This document shows positions 21,705-33,000 of a stretch of 64,000 nt of DNA, piece after piece. Below the pieces are notes generated by a model that worked only from the letters and a program-made list of their open reading frames with translations, ran no database searches and was not told the origin of the DNA. The stretch is taken from the NCBI GenBank assembly GCA_020796225.1, contig CM036762.1:56197740-56261739 (forward strand), in the 5' to 3' direction. The DNA is from Arion vulgaris. Taxonomy: Eukaryota > Mollusca > Gastropoda > Stylommatophora > Arionidae. The position numbers and the translations under genes are program-made. Position 1 is the first letter of the stretch. Each line of letters opens with the position of its first letter.

Positions 21705-24407
21705 TCAAGGTAACCCAGGCACAGAACGTTCATCTGACCCAGGCACAGAATGTTCATCAACCAGGCAATTTCTTATCTGATTAAAACAGAAACTTTTTTT
21801 ACAAATCTGACAAAAAAACTTTTGATTTCTTTTCAACTTTTCTAATCCTATAGCATCTAACACAATTTTTTGAGTTTTTTTCTAAGACCAGGTACTATTT
21901 GAGAACATTTTTTACTTCTATTATCCAGCAAAGGAACTTGAATGTCTTTATCAAAGTTAGCTAGCTCTTTAATTAACTCTATAGTAAAATCTAACTGACT
22001 ATATCTCTTCGGTCTGACCAGTTCCGGAATATCCTGATGTTGGCGGTGGTATTCCTGAAATAGTATAAAAGAATTAACCCTAGCAATGTCAATAAAGTGA
22101 TAAAAGAGAGTTTTCCAATATTTTGATGTTTTACGAAGAACATTATATTTCCCAATCATTTGATCTGACCTATCAACTCCCCCCCATGTATTTATTATAA
22201 TCTTTAATAACTATAGGCTGACGCACCAAGATATTCCTAAACTTGCCATCCGACTTTGTCCTGTGGGTACAAAATGTATTACTACTTACAGACTTATGCA
22301 TAGTGCTAATTAAGTTAACTATTTTATTATCTTTCCATTGAACAAATCCCACATTACCTTTCCTAACCCATCTCATTTTCCCCTATTAGCATTTCTATTA
22401 AATAATTTAGTATCTTTTAGTTCTTGAGAAATCCTTTCTATTTGCCAAAATAGTCCCACATGCTAAAGTCTTCACCTTTAATAAATCTACAAATAAATGA
22501 AAAGAAGTATAAAAATTATCCATAAAAATTTGATACCCTTGCTGGAAAATAGATCTACATAATTTATAAACAACATCGTATCCCAATCCTTGAGTTGAGC
22601 GAGCTGCGTCTTTCCCTGTATAAACATCGAAATTATATGTATATCCCGTTATTGAATCTGCAACCACCCATAATTTCATTCCCCACTTAGTTGGCTTATC
22701 CTTGATGTACTGTCTAAACCCATATCTTCCCTTATTCTTAACCATTCTCTCATCTACACTGAGTGGCGTCTGTGGCCTAGGGGTTAGTGACTCGGTCTAT
22801 TAACCCCGACGCTCTGAGTTCGAATCACGCTGCGGACAATTTGCTTGCAAATTGTTTCCGTTGATTTTAACAAAAGGACGATGGCGCCACCCGCTTCAGA
22901 AAGCAATGGCAAACTACTGAACGTATAAGTGGTGCCTAGAAAATCAACTACTTGTTTACTGTGGTTGATGGCTACGTCCTTTGGGATATGCCACGATTTT
23001 TCACACTAATACACTCATGCGGCTGCCAAAACTTCGTACATTTCATCCTAAGAAAATCATGCACGAACCTAACTTTTTTTTAGTTTGTCGTCAGCTCGCT
23101 CAGTTTCAGGATTGGAGATTTTCAAGAATGCTTGAATTATTTTATATCGGTTTATAGGCATAAAAGCCTAGCCCACAAACCATGAAAGAGTTGCTTACTA
23201 GACCAATATAACTCTGCATTTGGAGCCTGTACTAGACTCATGTACATGAGCAGACCAACAAATTTTAAAAGTTCCTCTTCATGTAGGTCTGTCCATGTAC
23301 CATATGATGGTTTTGTGTGCCCTGTTGCAGCTGCTTGTTGGTTGGTAAAATTGCACATTTGCTGCAACAATTCTGTACAAAAATACAGCTTGAAGAAGCT
23401 TACTGTAGATGAGGAAAAAGATTTTTAAAAACATTATATTTGTGAAATTATTTTAGTTAAAATACACTGACTGGGAATTCAGATTCAAAACCTGCAATAC
23501 TACTTTACAAAATGCATGGAAAAGCAGTTAACACAATGTGAATAACATGAACACACAGTTGTCAGTTTTACATACATTAAAATCAGTCATAACGCACTTA
23601 TCAATCACAAAATCAGTCATAATGCACTTATCAATCACATCTTTTTCCACACTGTAAGATGAGAAAAATTGCCATGAGAAAATTGACATACACTCCCTAT
23701 TGTTAATAATTACTTACGAGGGGTGAGATACTGCCGATGATCGTTTCTTGTTATGACATCTGGCAGATGCAGACCAGGGAGCCTTGCAGGTCGAAAAGGT
23801 GGCAATGTATCTTCTGGACCACAGTCAAGATTGTCGTAGGACTGGTCATGTCCTACAGGGCTTGACAAAAATAGAAACAAAAATAATTGTTAGCATATTG
23901 ATATAGGAATAAGTAAATAATTTTAACATTCATACAAACATACATAGTGTAGGAACATTGCATCTGACCTGAAAATCACAAAAACGTGGAAATAAACAAG
24001 ATCTAACAAGTACAATAGCGTAAACAAGAAGCCTGTATCTTGAATAACAAATTATAGCTTTCTCCTAGCAACCAGTTGCTAAGCATATTAAATATCAATA
24101 ACTTATTTTTTCTAGCATTTATAACAATATAACTCATCAACATTGCTAATTTATTTAACAAGACAACATATTATTATCACAGAATCCACCATAGTCCCCA
24201 TAACAAAAAACAATGTTAGTTTCAGTTTCACATAGGTAAGTCTAATGGCGAAAACGTAAACTCCTACCTGTTCAATGCGACAGTGTTCAGGGATAGTTTT
24301 GTTATATTTTCCATCTCCGCTTCGGATATGTCAACTTCTGATGTTAACAAATTCGAAGATTCACTGTTGTCTGCATCAGGACAGTAATTTGGGTTGTTAG
24401 AATCCAT
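21705..24407 (-). pseudogene. piggyBac transposase gene, three exons, inactivated
   Basis: Exon 1 is 24268-24407 (start MDSNNPNYCPDAD, acidic; donor GTAGGA). Exon 2 is 23718-23860 (donor GTAAGT). Exon 3 runs from 23402 to a stop at 21705. Exon junction phases agree (2, then 1). The order follows piggyBac transposases. An N-terminal domain comes first (ELLKFVGLLMYMSLVQAPN, YWSS). Then comes the central DDE domain (GMKLWVVADSITGYTYNFDV; QIFMDNFYTSFHLF with the conserved D-N-F; YNKYMGG before a D-x-SDQ segment). A C-terminal Cys-rich finger (C-V-R-C, C-Q-I-C) follows, split by another frameshift. Damage: an extra G in a run of seven (complement of 22179-22185), frameshifts near 23060 and in a poly(T) near 21800, a stop at about 22406, and a SINE at 22761-23002. 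The element's terminal repeats were not found. Confidence 0.85.
22761..23002 (+). mobile_element. tRNA-derived SINE inserted in piggyBac exon 3
   Basis: The tRNA-like head has TGTGGCCTAGGGGTTAGTG (A box) and GAGTTCGAATC (B box), followed by a body containing CAGAAAGCAATGGCAAACTA, TGCCTAGAAAATC and TTTGGGATATGCCACG. It is flanked by ACACT at 22756-22760 and 23003-23007. Removing it rejoins the transposase reading E-C-I-S-V-D-E. A second copy is at 24725-24925, and a 5'-truncated minus copy is at 45792-45938. Confidence 0.85.
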
Positions 24408-24724
24408 TTAATTAAAAATATTTCGATTTTGGCTGGAGCAAGTTGAAACGACGTTTAGACTTTTTTGACAAAATGGCGTAGGTTCAAATGTGCCGGTTAG
24501 AAAATAAGCGTGCTTCAAACAACGAGATTAGACATCTTAAAAATATATAATATATATTTTTTACAATTATTTATGAAATTATCATATGTTTTGCATTAGA
24601 TAACATAACTTATATGAATTTAAATGTAAAATTAATACAAAATTACGGCCACTGAAATAAGCATGTCGCGTCGAGGCTAACTTTACGAGTTTTATATATC
24701 CAGAATGTTACGGACTTAAATCAG

Positions 24725-24925
24725 AGAGTGTGTGGCTCAAGCGGTAGTGAGCTCGATCACCAACCCTAGCGTACCTGGTTCAAATCCACGGTGGGCAAAT
24801 TTAGAAGCAAATTCATTTCCGTGGAATTTTTACAAAAGTTAAAAAAATAGACCTCATCGTTCAGAAAGCAATGACAAATTAATGAACGTATATGAACGTC
24901 GTTTTGGATAAGCCACGATTTTCAT
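24725..24925 (+). repeat. tRNA-derived SINE, second copy
   Basis: Head GTGGCTCAAGCGGTAGTGAG (A box) and GGTTCAAATCC (B box). The body has TTCAGAAAGCAATGACAAA and GGATAAGCCACGATTTT as at 22761-23002, with an internal deletion of about 45 bp. It lies just upstream of the piggyBac gene. Confidence 0.8.
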
Positions 24926-25293
24926 AAATCAGAAGCAACATTGAAACATCTCAGAAAATTGGTTAGGTTTAACGTCACTATGTCGCCAACCTTTCTGCGC
25001 ATTCTTTTGAAAAAGACTTGAAGATGCACTGAAAGGCAAGAGAGACAAGCGTAAACTCATGAATCGTAACAGGTATCACAATTGTCAATTGATCGTCTGT
25101 AAAGACGAAAAAGGCCAGAAATAGCTCAGTATATCTTAATTTTGATAGTCTTGTAATGTTTGCTCTGCAATATGGGGCGCTTGTGTTCATATACACATGG
25201 CTGGGTATTATCGGTTTTCAACAATCATGGGTTCTTTACGCGCTCAACTGGAACCGATCTCACCGATAGTTAGATCAGGGATCGCTGGTACAA

Positions 25294-25372
25294 TATCCCG
25301 ATCACTCCATGCGGGGAACGAACTAAGTACCTTTCGAGCGAGAGGTGACCACCTAGCCACAGAGACTCTCAT
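25294..25372 (-). repeat. tRNA-like SINE head, third variant
   Basis: Minus strand: CTCTGTGGCTAGGTGGTCACC (A-box-like), then AGGTACTTAGTTCGTTCCCC (B-box-like). It matches the head of the SINE at 36989-37350. No clear body follows. Confidence 0.55.
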
Positions 25373-25392
25373 CTTCCCTACTTTATATCCTG

Positions 25393-26090
25393 CAGCATCG
25401 TTTCTCAACTGCGGGTCGCGTACCCCATGTAGTTATGAAACAATAAAGTTCGGATTTAAGAACGTAATTTGATCCTTTTTAACTTGATTAGAAAATACTA
25501 TGCTCACCAAAGCAAGCTTAACAGTATCACTAATTGTTAGTACCGTTGGGCTGTTTCTATCGTAGTCTATATGTAGTGTGCTGTGAAATTCGTCACTCCT
25601 GTTGTATCGTTTGCTTGATAAAGGTCTTTGGTCGAAACGTTGCTGTGTATTGTTATTGTAAAACTACAGTACATTTGTTATTACATATTTCGACAATATC
25701 ACTAACAAAGGTTTCAATCAGCTAGTTTCTGTTTGACGAATATTTCTTGTCTTCTATTGACATGTTTTATGAACTGAGTTTATGTTCTACAAATTTTGTA
25801 ACATTAAATCTGCGTAGTATTACTACTTTCCCAATTCATAATTTCCAGTATTTTACACTGAAGAAAAGTGTCAGTATCTTCTTCTTCTGTATTCTCACTA
25901 GATTGGGATTTCGGATTCTCTAATACTGGTCTCAGATGACCAGTAACTCCACACAGTTTGTCTTGGACGCTGGTGTAACTGGGCCACCTCTTTCTAAAAA
26001 TAACTATTTTAAAAGCATGAGGTAGGTCTACAATTTATAGAAATGGGTTTAAAAGATGTGCGTAAGTTGGAAAAATGTTGAGAACCACTG
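25393..26090. mobile_element. Candidate hAT-like element with internal insertion
   Basis: The left end resembles hAT termini (CAG..TTTCTCAACTGCGGGTCGCG) and the right end is GTTGAGAACCACTG. The inverted ends share (T)TCTCAAC. No convincing 8-bp duplication was seen, so the left boundary is uncertain. It contains the 163-bp insert at 25534-25696. Confidence 0.45.
25534..25696 (+). mobile_element. Short retroelement-like insert with hammerhead-like motif
   Basis: 163 bp flanked by perfect 9-bp direct repeats TATCACTAA (25525-25533 and 25697-25705). It contains ATTCGTCACTCCTGTTG and then CTTGATAAAGGTC..GGTCGAAACG, resembling the CTGATGA..GAAAC core of hammerhead ribozymes found in Penelope-like elements and retrozymes. 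The core deviates from consensus and stem I is not evident. The same unit occurs at 4935-5115. Confidence 0.55.
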
Positions 26091-26099
26091 TCCTACGAT

Positions 26100-27420
26100 C
26101 TGCAAATACGGAACATTTTTATTCCCACGCTCAATAGTTTGTCATTGACTTGGGATACGGTTCTGACCGTTTACCAGATAAGGTCATGGTAAGCATTTGG
26201 GCAATATCTTCTGGACCAGCTCCTACCTTCGAACTCATTGTCGAATAGATCAAACTTCCGTCTACCTCACCAGCACAGGGTTACCAATTTGGCTTTTTTA
26301 AAGTCAGATTCGGATAATTTGGCTATTTTAAAAAGTGGTTGGCTTCAAAAAAATTGTTTGGCTTTTTGGCTGATTTTTGGCTTTTTTATATATGTTGCCG
26401 ACACGCCTTGATATAAGCCTAAAAGACTGGTTATGTTGAAAGGGTTGAACCTCGGCTTATAAGATAATTTTAATTTCCTAAAGAACAAATATGATTTTAA
26501 TCGGCCTGCCAAAACTGTTGTCCGGAGGTGGCGTTACAATACTGTACATAAGCATGCTATAGGATTAACAACATTGTCACGTGCATGCCGGTTGACGTAC
26601 AGGATCATTGATATCAACAAATGTGTGTCCTTAGTGCTGACAATAAGACCGGATATTTACACTTTTTTTGTGCCAGGAAGCCAGGTTGATCGTAATTTTC
26701 GTTCTATTTCTTCTATCATTGATTTTACCGGTTCTATGATTACACTTGTGTTAAATTTAACTCTCTTGCATTGTCATTTTTTTTTGTTCCTTCATTTTCA
26801 GTAATGTAGAAATGATGTTTGGTAAATGGTTCATTGTATGACAACTCATTTGTATTGTGTACGCAACTTTGGAAGTGATGTTTTAAGTCCTGGTGTTGCT
26901 ATTCCTAGTTGTAATAACTGACAGTTCAATAACAACTTCTAAACTGATACCAACATCCTTTATCATTGTTTTTCAAACCTTCTTTCCGCTTTTCTTTGTT
27001 ATCGTGGAACAGTATCCGTTTTCTGTACACTCTCACGCCAAGTCCATTGATAACGCGTGGGAAAGAATGGGGTAAAAAACGTGTGACGAGTACGCATTCT
27101 TGGTTGTTGACCTCGATCTACATTCACAAACAACCGTCAAGAAGTGGCTAAAAGTCGGTAACTAAGGTCATGAGTTTACAAAGTATCCCCTCCCCTCCTC
27201 GTACAGCTTCCATTCCTGGTACTTAGATTTGTAGTATCAAAATGATATACTTTCTGAACTTATCAATAGTGACGAAGTTTTACTCATAGAAAAATTAGGG
27301 AAATCAGCCGAGATACTACTTTATAAGTAGTTATTGGGCGTATACTTCCGAAGGGTTCCCAAATATAATTAATTAAATAATTCAGACAGTCGTCAATACT
27401 TATACTTTTTCTTATCTTTT
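26100..27420. other. Unannotated stretch
   Basis: No supported gene. A GGCTTTTTTGGC-type low-complexity patch lies at 26290-26390, preceded by a lone CAGGGTTACCAA that resembles one end of a hAT MITE. Confidence 0.4.
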
Positions 27421-27444
27421 CTTTCTTTTCTTTTCGATTCTTAT

Positions 27445-28070
27445 CTTGCCTGCCCTTGAAGAATACGGCATCAATATATTTCTTAAAACCAGATTCTATC
27501 TTGAGCAAGTCAGTTTAGTTTAGTCCAGGTCATTCCCATCTCTTTTATTTTTATTTTTTATTTATTGCATCAACAGCATCGATTGTTGGGGAGTTGAAGA
27601 TGGATAAGGGGATATTCTTCGGTCTCTTCGAGACTCTCTGTTGGATGAGGACACTAAAATCGATGTTGAATCGATCAAGCGATTTAAGCAGTTTGGAATT
27701 ACCCTTTGTTCAAGTCGAACTGGATGCCTGAGAGGCAGAGTGAGAGGTGTGTTTAATCAGCGAGCCACAGGAACCATCAGTATGCATACTCTTCGATATC
27801 TGTTGGGGGAGACTGAGCACCTATGGGTTTGCCCGGAGTGCAATGTCAGTTTAGTAACCAATAACCAATTATTTCTATGACTACAGTTCGTATCCGCGTT
27901 TCTTCAAGTCTTCCACTACCTATCTTGCCTTCCTGATTCCATCTCAGAGCCATATGGAGGATGTTTAGTCATGTCCCAAATAATTTAATCTCTTTTTTAT
28001 TTCCTGGTTGATATTGTTGATGCTGGTGCGTCACGGGATCTCAGTATTTGGTATTCTTTGATCCCAGCAA
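27445..28070 (-). mobile_element. LINE C-terminal tail fragment split by repeat D
   Basis: 27445-27556 and 27870-28070 align in order to the LINE tail at 19690-20070 (minus-strand LAQDRIWF-like block, then the region with CAGAGCCATATGGAGG and GTTGATGCTGGTGCGTCA). The intervening 27572-27869 is repeat D, so D inserted into this LINE. Confidence 0.55.
27572..27869 (+). repeat. Dispersed repeat D, copy 4, best open frame
   Basis: 5'-truncated copy. The conserved frame is intact: MDEDTKIDVESIKRFKQFGI, then SRTGCLRGRVRGVFNQRATG and LLGETEHLWVCPECNVS, ending in the CCAATAACCAAT tail. Confidence 0.7.
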
Positions 28071-28129
28071 ATACTTACACATTGCGACTACCAAAATATA
28101 AGCAGAATGTTGTCATTCTGCTCATCAGA

Positions 28130-28320
28130 ACAGTTCATAGTTCATATGTTCGGTTTCAACTTCACTGCAACAGGTCACCTCATAATTGCTCCGTTCCTGT
28201 GCCAACGAAAATCACACGAAGAATCACGCAAGACAAAAATAGAAAGCAAGAACACGGTGCAACAACCCGGCAACTGTTTGACGACAAATCAAAAAAGAAG
28301 AAGAACAAATGGAAAGAGAA
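28130..28320 (+). repeat. Dispersed repeat E (LINE-like 3' region)
   Basis: Contains GGTTTCAACTTCACTGCAAC, AATTGCTCCGTTCCTGTGCC, CGCAAGACAAAAATAGAAAG and ACAACCCGGCAACTG, ending near AAAAGAAGAAGAAC. Parts recur at 49478-49563 and 60526-60600. Confidence 0.5.
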
Positions 28321-28427
28321 GGCTAAGAATAGAAATGAATGACAGGGGTGATACCTGCATAAATGAACCACAAAGTTTCGAAAAACTGAAGAAGAAGAAG
28401 AAGAATAAGAAGTAGATGAATACCAAC

Positions 28428-28577
28428 CTCTGAAGTCGGATCAAGCCCGACTGTTTGGCGAGGAAACCAATAAAACGGTAAGCAGGTTTCCTCGCAAAAA
28501 TCAGTCAGATACCCCACACCAGGCGCAATGGCTACGCCTGAATTCATAGCGGGCGAACGCAGAAGAAGAAGAAGCTG
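28428..28577 (+). mobile_element. LINE 3' end with (GAA)n tail, second copy
   Basis: Homologous to 18840-18988 and ends in AGAAGAAGAAGAAG. An additional internal 18-bp near-inverted pair (GAGGAAACC / GGTTTCCTCGC) could form a hairpin. Confidence 0.6.
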
Positions 28578-29035
28578 AATATCACATACTAGTCTCAACC
28601 CCTCCTCATCCCCGCCCCTCAACCCCGCCCCTCAACTTCCCTCCACTGCTCTTCAATCTTTCTCACTCTTCCTTTCTCTATTATGATTCATGTCGACTGG
28701 AATGTTCCTAATTTCCTTAGCCATTTCATTGTTGACATTCGTTCAAAGCATGTATAGATAGGTTAAGCCGTCAAATAAATTCAGTAGAGATTCGCCATAT
28801 CAACATGTCAACAGAGTACCTCCGGTTTCGTCTCACTTTGTTCTGTATGCATTTAACAATTTAACACGCGTTGTATGAAGTGTATGTATACTCAAAACCT
28901 ACTGCGGTGACATAGTGACAAATAGATGAGGTGTTGTATTCTGACGGGATTTCCAGCTCGTCTGACAATGCCGCATAAGATGGCTGGTTCAGTTGAAAGA
29001 AATGTACACTATCACAAACTAAACTATGCAATGCA

Positions 29036-29407
29036 GAATGACTATGAGAACAACTATCAAGAGTGACTAAGATATGAAGGGAACAACTATCAAGCAGTGC
29101 AACTAAGACTATGAAGGAACAACTATCAAGCAGTGCAACATAAGACTATGAAGGGAACAACTATCAAGCAGTGCAACTTAAGACTATGAAGGGAACAGCT
29201 ATCAAGCAGTGCAACATAAGACTATGAAGGAACAGCTATCACAGTAACATAAGACTATGAGGAACAACTTCACAGTGCAACTTAAGACTATGAAGGGAAC
29301 AACTATCAAGCAGTGCAACTTAAGACTATGAAGGAACAACTATCAAGCAGTGCAACTAAGACTATGAAGGAACAAATATCAAGCAGTGCAACTTAAGGCT
29401 ATGAAGG
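29036..29407. repeat. Minisatellite, 38-bp unit, about 10 copies
   Basis: The unit contains GACTATGAAGGGAACAACTA and TCAAGCAGTGCAACTTAA. Many copies differ only by single-base losses (GGG to GG, CAAGCAG to CACAG). Confidence 0.95.
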
Positions 29408-29814
29408 ATATAAATATCCCGCACCTTGTGGATACCTTCAGAGGGGGTGACACCAACACGTCTGTATTTAAGCACTTTGTATATAATTTCAGCTCAATTT
29501 TATTCAATCAATCAATCAATCAAGCGTCCTGTCTGTCTGCGTAGGTGATCATATCTCTCCAGAAGTCGTTCTCCCTTGTGCAGTTAATCAGTTCTAACGT
29601 CGAACTCTTGCTGAATCATGATGTCAGACCATCAAACATCTTCTCCCATTGCATTCCACGCTCTCTACTTCCCTATATTTCAACCGTTACTACCAAATGT
29701 TCCAAACCTTCTCTTCGGTTGATAATAATGTTATTACATTACAAAATTGATCAGTATTGACAATTATGACCACAAACCCATTTTCCATTAGTTCAGTTTA
29801 CATATTCTTTATAA

Positions 29815-29816
<2 letters not shown>

Positions 29817-29852
<36 letters not shown>

Positions 29853-29995
29853 AGACCATCATCATTGCACTTCGGTGAATAACCATGTGTGCTCTAATCT
29901 CTTTCTTACACAGGAAGATCTCAGCTGCAGGCAACGAACTCTGTAGCACCGGCGAGAGTTCCCGATGTAATTTGAAAATGGTGAAGATATTTTGG
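29817..29995 (+). repeat. Dispersed repeat C, copy 2, with (ATTG)n
   Basis: Begins with eight ATTG units (29818-29850), then matches 10461-10625. The satellite array starts about 45 bp downstream. Confidence 0.7.
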
Positions 29996-30040
29996 TAGGA
30001 ATTGTATTTTTAATCTTTTGTAATAAATTTTGGGCAAATG

Positions 30041-33000
30041 ATATTAATAGATACATATTTCATCAATAGAACATATGTTCATCAATAGATACATATGTTC
30101 TCAATAGATACTATGTTCTTCAATAGATACATATGTTCTTCAATAGATACATATGTTCTCAATAGATACATATGTCTTCAATAGATACATATGTTATCAG
30201 ATACATATGTTCATCAATAGATACATATGTTCATCAATAGATACATATGTTCATCAATAGATACATATGTTCATCAATAGATACATATGTTCATCAATAG
30301 ATACATATGTTCTTCAATAGATACTATGTCTTCAATGATCATGTTCTTCAATAGATACATATGTTCATCAATAGATACATATGTTCATCAATAGATACAT
30401 ATGTTCATCAATAGATACATATGTTCATCAATAGATACATATGTTCTTCAATAGATACATATGTTCATCAATAGATACATATGTTCTTCAATAGATACAT
30501 ATGTTCATCAATAGATACATATGTTCATCAATAGATACATATGTTCATCAATAGATACATATGTTCATCACTAGATACATATGTTCATCAATAGATACAT
30601 ATGTTCTTCAATAGATACATATGTTCATCACTAGATACATATGTTCTCAATAGAACATATGTTCATCAATAGATACATATGTTCATCACTAGATATGTTC
30701 ATCAATAGATACATAGTCTCAATAGATACATATGTTCATCAATAGATACATATGTTCATCAATAGATACATATGTTCATCAATAGATACATATGTTCATC
30801 AATAGACACATATGTTCTTCAATAGATACATGTTCATCACTAGATACATATGTTCATCAATAGATACATATGTTCATCAATAGATACATATGTTCATTAA
30901 TAGATACATATGTTCATCACTAGATACATATGTTCATCACTAGATACATATGTTCATCAATAGACACATGTTCATCAATAGATACATGTTCATCAATAGA
31001 TACATATGTTCTTCAATAGATACATATGTTCATCAATAGATACATATGTTCATAAATAGATACATATGTTCATCACTAGATACATATGTTCATCAATAGA
31101 TACATATGTTCTTCAATAGATACATATGTTCATCACTAGATACATATGTTCATCAATAGATACATATGTTCTTCAATAGATACAAAGTTCTTCAATAGAT
31201 ACATATGTTCATCAATAGAACATATGTTCATCAATAGATACATATGTTTTTCAATAGATACATATGTTCATCAATAGATACATATGTTCATCAATAGATA
31301 CATATGTTCATCAATAGATACATATGTTCATCAATAGATACATATGTTCATCAATAGATACATATGTTCATCAATAGATACATGTGTTCATCAATAGATA
31401 CATATGTTCATCAATAGATACATATGTTCATCAATAGATACATATGTTCATCAATAGATACATATGTTCTTCAATAGATACATATGTTCATCAATAGATA
31501 CATATGTTCATCAATAGATACTATGTTCTCAATAGATACATATTTTAATGAACATTTCATCAATAGATACATATGTTCATCAATAGATACATATGTTTTT
31601 CAATAGATACATATGTTCATCAATAGATACATATGTTCTCAATAGAACATATGTTCATCAATAGATACATATGTTCATCAATAGATACATATGTTCATCA
31701 ATAGATACATATGTTCATCAATAGATACATATGTTCTCAATAGATACATATGTTCATCAATAGAACATATGTTCATCAATAGATACATATGTTTTTCAAT
31801 AGATACATATGTTCTTCAATAGATACACATGTTCATCAATAGATACATATGTTCATCAATAGATACATATGTTCATCAATAGATATATATGTTCATCAAT
31901 AGATACATGTTCTTCAATAGATACATATGTTCATCAATAGATACATGTTCTTCAATAGATACATATGTTCTTCAATAGATACATATGTTCTTCAATAGAT
32001 ACATATGTTCTTCAATAGATACATATGTTCATCAATAGATACATATGTTCATTAATAGATACATATGTTCTTCAATAGATACATGTTCATCAATAGATAC
32101 ATATGTTCATTAATAGATACATATGTTCTTCAATAGATACATATGTTCATCAATAGATACATATGTTCTTCAATAGATACATATGTTCATCACTAGATAT
32201 ATATGTTCATCAATAGACACATATGTTCATCAATAGATACATGTTCTTCAATAGATACATATGTTCTTCAATAGATACATATGTTCATCAATAGATACAT
32301 ATGTTCATCAATAGATACATATGTTCATCAATAGATACATATGTTCATCAATAGATACATATGTTCATCAATAGATACATATGTTCATCAATAGATACAT
32401 ATGTTCTTCAATAGATACATATGTTCTTCAATAGATACATATGTTCATCACTAGAACATATGTTCATCAATAGATACATATGTTCATCAATAGATACATG
32501 TTCATCACTAGATACATATGTTCATTAATAGATACATATGTTCTTCAATAAATACATATGTTCATCAATAGACACATATGTTCATCAATAGATACATATG
32601 TTCATCAATAGATACATATGTTCATCAATAGACACATATGTTCATCACTAGATACATATGTTCATCAATAGAACATATGTTCATCAATAGATACATATGT
32701 TCATCAATAGATACATATGTTCATCAATAGATACATATGTTCATCAATAGATACATATATTCATCAATAGACACATATGTTCATCAATAGATACATATGT
32801 TCTTCAATAGATACATATGTTCATCACTAGACACATATGTTCATCAATAGATACATATGTTCATCAATAGACACATATGTTCATCAATAGACACATATGT
32901 TCATCATAGATACATATGTTCATCACTAGATAACATATGTTCATCAATAGATACATATGTTCATCAATAGACACATATGTTCATCACTAGATACATATGT

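Noticed and set aside
22769..22845. Functional tRNA gene
   Set aside because: A and B boxes are present, but the segment is the head of a SINE with other copies and a target duplication; no proper acceptor stem closes it.
26290..26400. hAT-like CAGGGTTACCAA terminus
   Set aside because: Only one end is visible; without a partner or duplication it cannot be called.
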